Part shown: piece by piece, positions 25,174-34,507 of the stretch | Position numbering within the stretch: position 1 is the stretch's first letter | How the letters are laid out: every line of letters starts with the position of its first letter | Assembly: GCA_947495295.1 (NCBI GenBank) | Contig: CANLYJ010000002.1 | Coordinates: 620,001-684,000 of the forward strand | Direction: 5' to 3' | DNA from: an uncultured Paracoccaceae bacterium | GTDB taxonomy: Bacteria; Pseudomonadota; Alphaproteobacteria; Rhodobacterales; Rhodobacteraceae | DNA length: 64,000 bases | Made by a program: the position numbers and the translations under genes | The notes under the pieces: generated by a model | Database searches by the model: none | The model's input: the letters and a program-made list of their open reading frames with translations, nothing else | What the model was told of the DNA's origin: nothing

Positions 25174-25431
25174 ATGACCGACCCGTTTGATTCCGATTAT
25201 GTGAACCTGACTTCACCTGCTGTCGCCCATTACGTTATCGTCCCGTCGGACAGTGAGGATTTGCCGACCCGTCCCCGTGCCATCTATGTCAACACTTCTG
25301 GCACGGCAGTCTTGCGCGACAATGATGGTGTGAATGCCAGCTACGAACTGTCTGCTGGCACCGTCCTGACATTGCGTGCCGTCCGGGTGCTTTCAACTGG
25401 TACGACGGCCCAACTGATCGCGTGGTACTGA
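25174..25431 (+). CDS. GTA head-spike base protein, Rcc01079 (GhsA)-like
   Basis: The 85-residue protein matches the small spike-base family of the Rhodobacter capsulatus gene transfer agent. The pattern is SPAVAHYVIVPSDSEDLP, RAIYVNTSGTAVLRDNDG, then AGTVLTLRAVRVLSTGTTA. It probably forms a small beta-barrel trimer. The start has CTGGAGAAG upstream. In R. capsulatus this protein and its fibre partner form head spikes needed to bind the capsule. Here the gene sits inside the polysaccharide locus, away from any GTA structural cluster in this window. The family assignment is from recall of sequence pattern. Confidence 0.7.
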   Translation: MTDPFDSDYVNLTSPAVAHYVIVPSDSEDLPTRPRAIYVNTSGTAVLRDNDGVNASYELSAGTVLTLRAVRVLSTGTTAQLIAWY

Positions 25432-25434
25432 TCC

Positions 25435-27045
25435 ATGATCGGTCTGGAGCTTTCCCCCCGTCAGGGGCAAAGGACAGGTGCGCCATTACCCTTGGCCGCC
25501 TTCTTTGCCGCTGGTGGGGGCCAGTCAGTTGCGCTGGCTGAAGGTGCGGGGGATAATCTGTCGGTTTGGACAGAAATTGGCCCCCATCATGCGGCTTGGA
25601 TGCGATTTGACGGCGCAGATACGACAACCCGCTATTCTTGGCGCGAAACGCTGGTGATGGAGTTGCGAAATATCTACGCCGTGGGTGAGATGGCATTGTT
25701 TGGATCATGGTCCAGATTGCAGTCATCGGGGTCCGGCCTGTCGGGCAGCTATACCGGAAACCGTGCCGTCAGCACGTCTTCATTAACGGCATCTGCATCG
25801 GTGACTGTTGATCGTGCCGCTCCTTATGACGTTTGGATCCACTACACAGGCCGCACCAATGGCGGCTATTGCCGTGTCGATATTGACGGATCGCAGACCC
25901 TGGTGAACGAAATCGATGACCCGGCCGGTCTGGGCTTCAAGGCCTTTCCAACCTATTCGGCAGTCGATTTGCAGCGTCGTCGCGCCGTCAAGGTCGCCAG
26001 TGGTCTGACCGGTCCGCATGATATCACCTTTGCATGTGCGGGTGCCGCCAGCCCCGGCGGCAATGCCATCCTGATCGAGGCTGTGGCCATTACCGGCGCG
26101 TTGTCCGATCCGCGTATCCTGCCTCCGCTTTGGCAACCTGGCACGACGTATGAAATGGGGGATGAGGTCCAGTTTGGTGGCGTCTTCTATTCCGCCCGTG
26201 GCGATGGCCCAAGCGGCACTGATGGCCCGACCCATTCGGGTGGCATCGCCTCTGACGGTGCCTTGGATTGGCGTGCTGATGATCGGTCCACCTATCCGAT
26301 TTTTGTGGCTGTCGATTACCCGTCTGAACGCGAATATGCGGCCCGGTTTGACATCAGCGGTACGGCGACCGAAATTGGTGGCCAGACCCATGGTAATGAG
26401 CTTTTGCAAAGTCGGGTTATCACGCTGGATGGTCAGCCCTGGGTGCCTGCCACAACCGGAAATGGATTGAGTGTTGGCAGTCAGATCGATTTTGTCGAGA
26501 CCATGCAATGGCAAACCGGTGCCGGAACGCCCGTAGCTGATTGTCAGTTGACCCGCAGCATCACCCCCGGTGCCATTGTCCATGGCACGACGCTGTTGGG
26601 TCTTGGACCTGTTGCTGCATTCGAATGGCTGTATGCGGGTATGGTGCCGATGGTGGGCTGGGATGGTGAAAGCCGCAGCAGCGTTGTGACCACATTTGAA
26701 TTGCCGGGAACCGCGCCAGTGACGCTGGCCGATTACGAGGGCGTCAATCCGCCAAACCTGAACTTTGCCGATGCGCAGCGTATCGGGATCACGGCCCCGC
26801 TGGACACTGGGACCTTGATTTACGGTCATGAGGCGGGCCCACTGGCCATTTCCGGCAACGTGGTTAACCAATTCGATACCTTTCTGCGTCCAAATCTAAA
26901 TGCCACCGCAAGTGGTGGCAGCCTTGATTGGCAGGCAAAGGCCTATGTCACGGGCAATGCGAATGGTGGACTGACGCTTGGTGGTGGTGAAACGCTGGGC
27001 TTTTTCAGCCGTCACGTTTTGCGCATGAACACAGCCGCGCCATAG
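25435..27045 (+). CDS. candidate GTA spike fibre / carbohydrate-binding protein
   Basis: The 536-residue product begins 3 bases after the spike-base stop, so the two are co-translated. It has no signal peptide. A beta-rich N-terminal part contains a Gly/Ser/Thr-rich jelly-roll-like region (about residues 90-220). A short motif WQPGTTYEMGDEVQFGGVFYSA (about 237-258) resembles chitin-binding type 3 (CBM5/12) modules. The C-terminal half is another beta-rich domain. By position it corresponds to the Rcc01080 (GhsB) spike fibre, but I cannot show homology by eye. Confidence 0.5.
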   Translation: MIGLELSPRQGQRTGAPLPLAAFFAAGGGQSVALAEGAGDNLSVWTEIGPHHAAWMRFDGADTTTRYSWRETLVMELRNIYAVGEMALFGSWSRLQSSGSGLSGSYTGNRAVSTSSLTASASVTVDRAAPYDVWIHYTGRTNGGYCRVDIDGSQTLVNEIDDPAGLGFKAFPTYSAVDLQRRRAVKVASGLTGPHDITFACAGAASPGGNAILIEAVAITGALSDPRILPPLWQPGTTYEMGDEVQFGGVFYSARGDGPSGTDGPTHSGGIASDGALDWRADDRSTYPIFVAVDYPSEREYAARFDISGTATEIGGQTHGNELLQSRVITLDGQPWVPATTGNGLSVGSQIDFVETMQWQTGAGTPVADCQLTRSITPGAIVHGTTLLGLGPVAAFEWLYAGMVPMVGWDGESRSSVVTTFELPGTAPVTLADYEGVNPPNLNFADAQRIGITAPLDTGTLIYGHEAGPLAISGNVVNQFDTFLRPNLNATASGGSLDWQAKAYVTGNANGGLTLGGGETLGFFSRHVLRMNTAAP

Positions 27046-27067
27046 CCGCCCGCGCGATATATTTCTG

Positions 27068-27094
27068 CCCGGGCCCCAGAATGGGACCGGGCGG
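27068..27094. other. G+C-rich hairpin between spike genes and yjbH
   Basis: Arms CCCGGGCCC and GGGACCGGG (one mismatch) enclose a short loop in the 64-base gap after the fibre gene. No T-run follows on the plus strand, so it is more likely a processing or attenuating hairpin than a standard terminator. Confidence 0.35.
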
Positions 27095-27109
27095 AATGTG
27101 GGGATGGTG

Positions 27110-29161
27110 ATGCGTGTTATTGCTATTATTTGTGTCCTGGCGGGTCAACTATGGCCCGCCCTTGTCAGCGCGCAGGATGTATCGCTTCGCTATAATAATT
27201 TCGGTGCTCCCGGGTTGATCGAGATGCCAAATGCACGTTCGGCCCCTGATGCCGATCTGGCATTTTCTCTCAGCCGGTTTTCGGGCCAGACCCGCAGTAC
27301 CCTGACATTTCAGGTCTCTCCCCGCTTTTCTGCCAGCTTTCGTTACGCCGCGCTGGATGATGTGCTTAGTCCCAACGGTGTTGTTTACGACGATGTGCTG
27401 GATCGCAGTTTTTCGCTGCGCTACCGTTTGTCGGATGAAACGGATTTTCTGCCGGCCCTTGCCATTGGCATGGATGATTTTGCAGGCACCGGGATTTATA
27501 GCGCGGAATACCTGGTTGCGACAAAGGCGCTTTCCCCAAACCTGTCACTGACTGCCGGGATCGGCTGGGGCCGATTGGCTGGGGTAGGTGGTTTTGACAA
27601 TCCGCTGGGCGCCCGATTTGCGGATAGATCGGTGCAGGATGTTGGACAGGGCGGTGCCGTGCGTCAGAATAACCTGTTCAAGGGGGATGCCGCGTTTTTT
27701 GGTGGCATTGATTGGCAGATGACCGATCAAGTTGGTGTGGCTGCGGAATATTCCTCTGACGCGTTGGATTATCAGGATGGTGGCAGGTTTGATCGTCAGT
27801 CGCCGGTGAATATCGCGTTGAACTACGCCCCGCGTGACAACCTGCAAGTCTCTGCCCAATACCTGTATGGCAGCACGCTCGGGGCGCAACTGACCTATGT
27901 GCTGAACCCCACCCAACCACCGTTTGGTGGAGGACTTGACCCCGGCCCGGTGCCTGCTGTGCCCCTACGCGCGCTTGCCCCGACCGATGCAGCGATTGCC
28001 CGCAAGCTGGCGCAAGAAGGGCTGCGCCTACATGCGATATCCCGGTATCCCGGTCGGATCAGTGTTGAGGTTATCAACCTGACCTGCCCCGCGCCAGCAC
28101 AGGCCATTGGCCGAACGGCGCGGGTTCTGGCCGCCCATGCACCAGCCAATCTGCGCCAGTTTGACATTGCGTTGGTGGCGCAGGGCATTGCCGGACCTGT
28201 GCTGCGTCTGAACCGTGCCGATCTGAAAGCCCAGGAATTTACATTGCAGGGTGCCGCGTCGCTTTTGAACGCTGCACAGATCAATGCGCAGGCGACCCGC
28301 CCCAAACCCCAGGCTCAGCCGGTTCTTGAATGGGGCATCACCCCCTATATTACCCCCAATATTTTTGACCCGGATAATCCGCTACGCGCGGATGTCGGGC
28401 TTGCGTTGGATACATTATGGTCACCGGTTGCTGGGGTCGTCGTGGCAGGTACGCTGCGTCAGCGGGTGGCTGGCAACCTTGATCAGGCGACCCGTATGTC
28501 CGATTCGGTGCTGCCCCGTGTCCGCAGTGAATTCGCGCTTTATGATCGCGAGGGCGATGTCGACCTGATTGATCTGACCGCTGCCTGGTATGCGCAGCCC
28601 ACCCCCAATGTCACCACAAGGTTGAGTGTTGGTCTGCTGGAAGAGATGTTTGGCGGCGCGTCTGCAGAGCTGCTGTGGCGGCCTGACGAAAGCCCGCTCG
28701 CCTTTGGGATCGAGGTGAACCATGTCTGGCAGCGCGGCTTTGAAAGCGATTTCAGCTTTCGCGATTATGAGGTCACGACCGGGCATGGATCGATCTATTG
28801 GGATGTTGGTGCCGGTTATCGCGCCCGTGTCGATGCCGGGCGCTATCTGGCGGGTGATTGGGGTGCGACCATTGCCCTGTCGCGGCAATTTCGGAATGGT
28901 TGGGCGGTCGGTGCATTTGCGACATTCACCGATGTATCTTTTGACGATTTTGGTGAAGGGTCGTTTGACAAAGGCATCACGATCAGCGTGCCGGTGTCGT
29001 GGCTATCGGGTCGCCCGTCCCGCGATAGCGTTGATCGCACCATCAGGCCGGTAACCCGCGATGGTGGCGCGCGGTTGCATGTGGAAAGCCGGCTTTATGA
29101 TCTGACCAATGATCTGGGCGCCGATGCGATCAGGGGCAGTTGGGGAAGGGTGTGGCGATGA
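27110..29161 (+). CDS. YjbH/GfcD-like outer-membrane beta-barrel protein
   Basis: The 683-residue protein has a signal peptide (MRVIAIICVLAG...VSAQD) and the YjbH N-terminus NNFGAPGLIEMPNARSAPDADLAFSLS. The repeated amphipathic strands and the ending are typical of the YjbH/GfcD exopolysaccharide family. It is thought to take part in polysaccharide export or modification at the outer membrane. Starts at 27098 (GTG) and 27104 (ATG) are also possible; 27110 gives the cleanest signal peptide with GGGG upstream. The stop overlaps the next start (ATGA). Confidence 0.85.
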   Translation: MRVIAIICVLAGQLWPALVSAQDVSLRYNNFGAPGLIEMPNARSAPDADLAFSLSRFSGQTRSTLTFQVSPRFSASFRYAALDDVLSPNGVVYDDVLDRSFSLRYRLSDETDFLPALAIGMDDFAGTGIYSAEYLVATKALSPNLSLTAGIGWGRLAGVGGFDNPLGARFADRSVQDVGQGGAVRQNNLFKGDAAFFGGIDWQMTDQVGVAAEYSSDALDYQDGGRFDRQSPVNIALNYAPRDNLQVSAQYLYGSTLGAQLTYVLNPTQPPFGGGLDPGPVPAVPLRALAPTDAAIARKLAQEGLRLHAISRYPGRISVEVINLTCPAPAQAIGRTARVLAAHAPANLRQFDIALVAQGIAGPVLRLNRADLKAQEFTLQGAASLLNAAQINAQATRPKPQAQPVLEWGITPYITPNIFDPDNPLRADVGLALDTLWSPVAGVVVAGTLRQRVAGNLDQATRMSDSVLPRVRSEFALYDREGDVDLIDLTAAWYAQPTPNVTTRLSVGLLEEMFGGASAELLWRPDESPLAFGIEVNHVWQRGFESDFSFRDYEVTTGHGSIYWDVGAGYRARVDAGRYLAGDWGATIALSRQFRNGWAVGAFATFTDVSFDDFGEGSFDKGITISVPVSWLSGRPSRDSVDRTIRPVTRDGGARLHVESRLYDLTNDLGADAIRGSWGRVWR

Positions 29162-29751
29162 AACATTGCATCGTTTGTCTGGCGGCACTGATCGGATGTG
29201 CTCCAGGCCCGGATCAGGATGCAAGCCGCATACGCGCCGCATTGACCCCGGCCCGTATTGCCGCAATTGATGTCCCAATGATCCTGGTCGAGGCACCCGG
29301 TGTCGGCGTTGCGGCGACCTTGCTCCAGGTGGGCCGTAACGGTGATGTCACGACATGGCAAACACGTGATGGTGTGCAATTGTCACTGCGCGATGGCGTG
29401 ATCTTGGCAAGCAGGGGGTTGGGTCATGATGTGATATCCGCTGATGTCAGCGGGGTGCAACGCGCACTTGCGCGGCGTGGTGGTGCCTATCAGCGGGTCT
29501 GGTCTGAACCTGATGGTGATTTCGGGTTGGTCTATCATACCCAAGACTGCGTTCTGGCCGTGTCTGGGCGGCGTTCCAATGATGGCCCAACCGGCCCCGC
29601 GACGGTGTTACGGATGGTTGAGACATGTGATGGCCCGGATGGCGGGATCCGTAGTATTTATGATATCGGCCCGGATGGTTTCATCTGGGGATCACAGCAA
29701 TGGCTGACGCCAGAGATCGGGTTACTGCAAGTAACAGTAGTCAAACGCTAA
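29158..29751 (+). CDS. YjbF/GfcB-like group 4 capsule lipoprotein
   Basis: The 197-residue lipoprotein has the lipobox LAALIGC at about residue 14. It matches the YjbF/GfcB family that accompanies YjbH: VPMILVEAPGVGVAATLLQVGRNGDVTTW, TRDGVQLSLRDGVILASRGLGHDV, and a C-terminal region with two Cys. It is translationally coupled to yjbH through ATGA. Its end overlaps that of the convergent wzc-like gene by 4 bases. Confidence 0.82.
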   Translation: MKHCIVCLAALIGCAPGPDQDASRIRAALTPARIAAIDVPMILVEAPGVGVAATLLQVGRNGDVTTWQTRDGVQLSLRDGVILASRGLGHDVISADVSGVQRALARRGGAYQRVWSEPDGDFGLVYHTQDCVLAVSGRRSNDGPTGPATVLRMVETCDGPDGGIRSIYDIGPDGFIWGSQQWLTPEIGLLQVTVVKR

Positions 29752-31775
29752 TTCTGAAAATAGGCTTTACCATACTGACCCGTATGCACACCGCCATAAT
29801 GGTGCAGGCGTTGTATATCGACCTGCGCCAGAACGGTGCCAGTGATCGTGGCGTTCACATCCGTCAAGGCGCATTTACCTTCCATGACAAGGCGCTGGTC
29901 GGTCTTTTCCCAGCGCACGGCATAGATGATGGCGTCGCTATATTGGGCAAGGATCCGAGCATCAGGAACCGGCAGAACTGGGGGCGCATCCAGAATGATG
30001 AAATCATATGCTTTGCGCTGTTCCGCGATGAATTCGGCGAATTGTGATGAGGCAAACTGGTCCGCCGGGTTCTGATTTGTGGGTTTGCCGGGCAGGATAT
30101 CTGCGCCCAGCCGCGTGTCATGCGTGACCGCGTCCTTCAGGGCCAGGTCGCCAACGATTAGCGGGCCTAGATCCCGCCCCATACAGTCGAGATATTGGGC
30201 GAATGATGGCTGCCGTACGTCTGCCTCGATCAACAAGACCCGCTTGCCCAGACCGGCCAGATTATGGGCCAGCGCAATGGATTGAGTGGTTTTGCCTTCG
30301 CCCGCGACGCTGGACGTAGACAGGATCACTTGTGGCACTTTTCCCGGATCGGCCAGCAGCAAAGAGGTGCGCAGATTGCGGATCGCCTCTGCTGCCGCGG
30401 AGGATGGTTTCGCATTCAGATAGTCCAGCAAGCGACGCGGTTTCCTGATCCGCAAGCGGGGGATTTGCGCCAGAACGGGCAAGCCGGTTGCATCGGTCAT
30501 CATGTCAGCTGTGGTGAACCCCTTGCGCAGGGCGCGGCGCCCCAGAACCAGCAAAATCCCTAACGCCAGCCCCAATGCCCCGGCAATCAATAGGATCAGC
30601 ACCTTGCGCGGTGCAACATATTTGCCAGCGGTGGCGGCGGCCAGAATGCGGCTATCGGCGTGATGCAGATCGCGTTGCACGCTGGTTTCGCGCAGCCGGG
30701 CCAGAAAGGTTTCGTATAAAACCCGTGTGGCATTCGCCTCGCGTTGCATTTGCTGCAAGGCGATCAGGCTGGCGGATTGACTGGCCAGTTGACTGTCCAG
30801 TTCGTTTTGAAACACCTCCAACGCGGCGGCCTGATCGACGAAGCGTTGCACATCCGCCTCTAGCCTTTGTCGGTCGCTCAGCGCTGCATTTGTGACCGTG
30901 GTACCGAAACTGTCCAGTTTTGCCTCTGCATTGCCAAGCGCGCGCTGCACGTCGCGCAAACGCTGCCGGGTTTCCATGGATTGACGGCTGAGCGCATCCA
31001 GCGCCTCTGCATCGTTGGCCCGGTTTGCGACCACGAGGTTGTTGATCGCGGTTTCCTTGCCTTCCAGTTCGATCTGCAAGTCGTAAACCCGCGCGGCCAG
31101 CCAATCAAAGGCCCGTGCGGTGACCGCCTGTTTGGCGTTGACCTGATCATCCAGATAGGCGTGGGCTAAGGCGTTTGCGACCTGTGCCGACATCGCCGGA
31201 TCGCCCGTTATTGCCGTGATTTCAAAGATATACGTGTCCCGAACGGATCGTACAGATAAGGTCGCCGCCAAGTTTTCAATGGTTTTTTCGTGTATCGCTG
31301 CGGCGTCGGGGGCGGCAGTCTGTTGGCCGCTCAGAACGTCACGCAACCTGTTGCGGACACCGGTCACAGACCACGGGGCAATTGGCGTCAAATACCGGTT
31401 GAAGGCCGGGTTGGTTCCCAGATCAAGCCCCGCCACCACCTGTTCCAACAGATGGCGCGATTGCAGCATCGCAACCTCGGTATTCAACGCGCTGTTGTCC
31501 GTCGCCAGTCCCATGGCGGTTAATTCCGGGCCTGCCAATGGGTCGCCGTCGGTTTCAACCTTCAGCGTCGTTGTGGCCGCAAATTGCGGGCTGGCCATGG
31601 CAAAGGCGTAATAACCTGCCGCCAGAACGAACAGGCTGGTGACGGCCAGCACCAGAAATTTTCCATGCCAGATGGTCCGCAGCAGCCCCTGAATATCCAG
31701 CGGTTCGATCCGTTCTACTTCGATCGCGGACAGGTTTTGCACGCGCAATGCGGGGTCATTGATCAGCTTTACCAT
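29748..31775 (-). CDS. Wzc-type polysaccharide copolymerase with tyrosine autokinase domain
   Basis: The 675-residue inner-membrane protein controls polymerisation and export of capsule or EPS. It has two membrane segments (about residues 38-60 and 408-430) flanking a Wzz-like periplasmic coiled-coil domain. The cytoplasmic BY-kinase domain has Walker A VAGEGKTTQS, Walker A' VLLIEADVRQPS and Walker B FIILDAPPV. The C-terminal tail holds three tyrosines (HHYGG, GQYGKAYFQN), fewer than in E. coli Wzc. I start it at MVKLINDPAL; the frame extends 22 codons upstream without conserved character. It is on the opposite strand to the rest of the locus. Confidence 0.9.
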   Translation of the reverse strand: MVKLINDPALRVQNLSAIEVERIEPLDIQGLLRTIWHGKFLVLAVTSLFVLAAGYYAFAMASPQFAATTTLKVETDGDPLAGPELTAMGLATDNSALNTEVAMLQSRHLLEQVVAGLDLGTNPAFNRYLTPIAPWSVTGVRNRLRDVLSGQQTAAPDAAAIHEKTIENLAATLSVRSVRDTYIFEITAITGDPAMSAQVANALAHAYLDDQVNAKQAVTARAFDWLAARVYDLQIELEGKETAINNLVVANRANDAEALDALSRQSMETRQRLRDVQRALGNAEAKLDSFGTTVTNAALSDRQRLEADVQRFVDQAAALEVFQNELDSQLASQSASLIALQQMQREANATRVLYETFLARLRETSVQRDLHHADSRILAAATAGKYVAPRKVLILLIAGALGLALGILLVLGRRALRKGFTTADMMTDATGLPVLAQIPRLRIRKPRRLLDYLNAKPSSAAAEAIRNLRTSLLLADPGKVPQVILSTSSVAGEGKTTQSIALAHNLAGLGKRVLLIEADVRQPSFAQYLDCMGRDLGPLIVGDLALKDAVTHDTRLGADILPGKPTNQNPADQFASSQFAEFIAEQRKAYDFIILDAPPVLPVPDARILAQYSDAIIYAVRWEKTDQRLVMEGKCALTDVNATITGTVLAQVDIQRLHHYGGVHTGQYGKAYFQN

Positions 31776-31822
31776 GACACGGATACCTCTGGTTGTACGA
31801 CGCTCAATCCAACACAGAGGAG

Positions 31823-31837
31823 TTAACCTTAAATTAA
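31823..31837. promoter_or_regulatory. CtrA-like box between wzc and the flippase operon
   Basis: The site TTAA-CCTTAAA-TTAA matches the CtrA consensus exactly. It lies in the 129-base divergent intergenic region, 48 bases before the wzc-like start and 68 bases before the flippase start, so it could control both transcripts. Confidence 0.5.
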
Positions 31838-31904
31838 TCACAATGAATGACCACTAAATCGGCGCGGCGCATGGTTAACCGCGTTGTTTCAGCGTTTGAG
31901 GGTC

Positions 31905-33164
31905 ATGACCGCATCCATCATCAGAAACCTTGTTCACGGCAGTGCCGCACCCGCAATGCTTGTCCGGGTGGGGATTGTTGGGCTGAACTTCGGGGTGATG
32001 GTTGGGTTGGCGGCCTGGCTGGGTCTGGACATGCTGGGCCAGTTGATCGTGATCTGGGGGCTGGCCATGGTCGGTTCGAGCATCGTGTCATGTGGCGCAC
32101 CCTTGATGTTGCTGCGTGCCCTGTCAGATGGCGGGCGGATCACCGGGTTTACCATGCTGCTTTATGTGCTGGTCGGGCCTGCCTTGGTCGGGTTCATTGG
32201 CCTTACCATCTTGCCCGCGGTTTTGCCCGCCTTGCCGTGGGTGGCAATCATCGCAGCGGCGCTGTCCATTCACCTGGCGGTCTGTCTGGCCAGCATCATG
32301 CGGGCGCTGGGCAGTTTGCATTATTCGATGATCCTGCGTGATGCCGCCCCGCAACTGGCGCTGGGCTGCGCGGCTATTTTCGTGCTCAACGACAGCGCTG
32401 CGGTCCTGATGCACTGCGCGGTTTTGCTATTCATCATTTGTCTGGCCGCCGCGATCTTGTGTTGGCGGCATGAGGGGAGCCGCGCCTTGTTGCGCAGTGG
32501 TGCCTCCGAAGCCCCACCATTGTCACTTTGGGGGACATCCGTGCTGGGCACTGCACTGGCACAGGTTGATATCGTGATCGGTGGGGCGTTCCTTTCGGAC
32601 GCGCAAGTCGGGCTTTATGGCCTGCTGCGCCGGTTGACCAATCTGGTTGTGATGCCGGTCAGCGTGGCGACTTGGGTGGCATCGGTGCCAGTGGCCAAAG
32701 CGCATGGAGCAGGTGACCGCACCGCATTGAAACAAGCCAGCAGGCAGGCCAGTAAAGTTGCCCTTATCCCTGGGTTTGCCTTGCTGGGGGCTGGGTTTGT
32801 GACCCTTGCCATCATGCAAATCCCCGGCCTGCGGATTTGGGAGACGACGGGCGACATCCTTTGCCTGATCCTGCTGGGCGGTGCAGCGCTGCAACTGTTG
32901 TTTGCTGCAACCTTCACGGTGGCGACCCTTTGCAAACTGGCGCATTTCGCAGCCAGCGCCCGTCTGTGCAGCCTTGCTGTCTATCTGGCTGGCGTCGCCA
33001 TGATCCCGGTGCTGACGCCTGTGCTGAATGCGAGCATTTATGTCTGTGCGCTGACATGCGGCAATCTGCTGCTTTGGGCGGTGATCCAAAACCGGCTGGG
33101 TGTGGATACATCCGCTCGCGCCCTATTGCGCGGCAGGCAGGAGGTGCGATGGAACCCGTCCTGA
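31905..33164 (+). CDS. polysaccharide flippase (Wzx/MATE-like)
   Basis: The 419-residue membrane protein has about 12 hydrophobic segments, no signal peptide and an N-terminus (ITASIIRNLVHG-like) typical of oligosaccharide flippases of the Wzx/PST class. It should move lipid-linked repeat units to the periplasmic side. The start ATG 31905 follows GAGGG; an earlier ATG adds 7 residues. It is the first gene of a seven-gene operon with overlapping ends, and its end overlaps the polymerase start by 16 bases. Confidence 0.8.
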   Translation: MTASIIRNLVHGSAAPAMLVRVGIVGLNFGVMVGLAAWLGLDMLGQLIVIWGLAMVGSSIVSCGAPLMLLRALSDGGRITGFTMLLYVLVGPALVGFIGLTILPAVLPALPWVAIIAAALSIHLAVCLASIMRALGSLHYSMILRDAAPQLALGCAAIFVLNDSAAVLMHCAVLLFIICLAAAILCWRHEGSRALLRSGASEAPPLSLWGTSVLGTALAQVDIVIGGAFLSDAQVGLYGLLRRLTNLVVMPVSVATWVASVPVAKAHGAGDRTALKQASRQASKVALIPGFALLGAGFVTLAIMQIPGLRIWETTGDILCLILLGGAALQLLFAATFTVATLCKLAHFAASARLCSLAVYLAGVAMIPVLTPVLNASIYVCALTCGNLLLWAVIQNRLGVDTSARALLRGRQEVRWNPS

Positions 33165-34507
33165 TCATCCTGATGGCGCTTCTTTGTACGGTGTTGCCAT
33201 TCATCCTGGGGCAGACATATGGGCTGGTGCGGCTTGTCTCGCCCATGCATCTGGTCGCCTACTTCTGCTTTTTTGGATTTCTGCTTAAGGTGGCGAGTTA
33301 TGCGTTTGTGCCAGAGTTGGCGTTTTACAGGCGGTTCGTCGACAACCCCTGGGGCGACCTGCTGGGGGTGTTGTACCTGTCGCTGTTCATCCTGTTGCTG
33401 TGTGTGGGCTACCGGTTTGGATGCACGGCGACATCCCGGGCGGACGGGATCACGGCCGCCCGTATTGTGGCAGGCGGGCTGACGCGGCGAGGATCGTTAT
33501 TCGCACTCGCCTTCGGGGTTGCTGCGGCGACCATCCTGCTGATCCTGCGGGCACGGGGTGCGGGCGGCTTCGATCTACAGACGCTGAGCGCGTTGAACAC
33601 GGCCAAGCAGATTAACGTTAACGCTGATGGGGTCGGGGCGACCCTGGCGGGGATCAAGACCCTTTTCATCGTGCCGAAATTCGCCTTTGTGCTGTTATTG
33701 GCAAATGGCATCGTCACCGGGTCACGGCGGGTATTGGGGCAGGCGGGGCTGCTGGCCTTGCTGCTGGTCCTGATCGCGTTGATGTCAGGTGACCGGTTCG
33801 AACTGGTGGAATTGTTCATCTTTGGCCTGGCCACGCATATGATGCTGGGGGGGCGGTTCAGTGGGCGGGCGCTTGGTTGCGGGGCCATCTTGCTGGTGCT
33901 GTTGGGCGTGGTGTCGGGCTATATGACCCAATTGCGGTTAGGCACTGGCTGGACCACCGGGGCGGTGCTGCATCAGATTGTCGGGTCTACATATTTTCTG
34001 GATATCAATGCCGCCATCATGGTCACCGATAGGGTGCAGCCTGACCAGATGCTGTTCGGGCAAAGCTATCTCTGGTGGAGCTTTGGTTGGGTGCCGCGGG
34101 CCATTTGGGCCGACAAACCCGCCATTGATCTGGGCGTTTTTTTTAAACGGGACATCATGGGGCTGTATACCGGCGGGGCGTTCAACGTGACCGGCCCGGG
34201 CGAGGCATTTATCAATTTCGGCTGGGCCGGGCTGGGCGTCGGGTTCGTGCTGGGCTGGATTTATCGCAAGGGCGAGGTCGCGTTGCTGTCATCTATCGCC
34301 GCGATCCGGCATGGGGCTTTCTTGCTATACCCTATGCTGTTCTATCCGTTCGTGCAGGCAAGTCTGCAATCATCCTTCAGTGCGTTCATCGTGGGGGCTG
34401 TGGCGCAGTTCATGCTGCTGGTCGCGATGATCTGTTTGTTTTTACCCCGCTACACAATTTGGATTTCCACGCGCAACCGGGATCGGAGCCAGCTTTATGT
34501 TACTTAA
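33149..34507 (+). CDS. O-antigen/EPS polymerase-like membrane protein (Wzy candidate)
   Basis: The 452-residue protein has about 10-12 membrane helices, with a larger loop near residues 290-360 (STYFLDINAAIMVTDRVQPDQ, GPGEAFINFGWAGLG). GEAFxNFGWxG is typical of WzyE-like/oligosaccharide repeat unit polymerases. GGAGG lies just before the ATG. Its position between flippase and glycosyltransferases supports a polymerase role. Wzy proteins are poorly conserved, so the call rests on topology, motif and context. Confidence 0.75.
   Translation: MEPVLIILMALLCTVLPFILGQTYGLVRLVSPMHLVAYFCFFGFLLKVASYAFVPELAFYRRFVDNPWGDLLGVLYLSLFILLLCVGYRFGCTATSRADGITAARIVAGGLTRRGSLFALAFGVAAATILLILRARGAGGFDLQTLSALNTAKQINVNADGVGATLAGIKTLFIVPKFAFVLLLANGIVTGSRRVLGQAGLLALLLVLIALMSGDRFELVELFIFGLATHMMLGGRFSGRALGCGAILLVLLGVVSGYMTQLRLGTGWTTGAVLHQIVGSTYFLDINAAIMVTDRVQPDQMLFGQSYLWWSFGWVPRAIWADKPAIDLGVFFKRDIMGLYTGGAFNVTGPGEAFINFGWAGLGVGFVLGWIYRKGEVALLSSIAAIRHGAFLLYPMLFYPFVQASLQSSFSAFIVGAVAQFMLLVAMICLFLPRYTIWISTRNRDRSQLYVT

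Noticed and set aside
25783..26871. A 362-codon minus-strand frame opposite the spike-fibre candidate
   Set aside because: The plus-strand frame continues the spike operon with a 3-base gap and good codon use; the antisense frame has no start signal and a biased composition.
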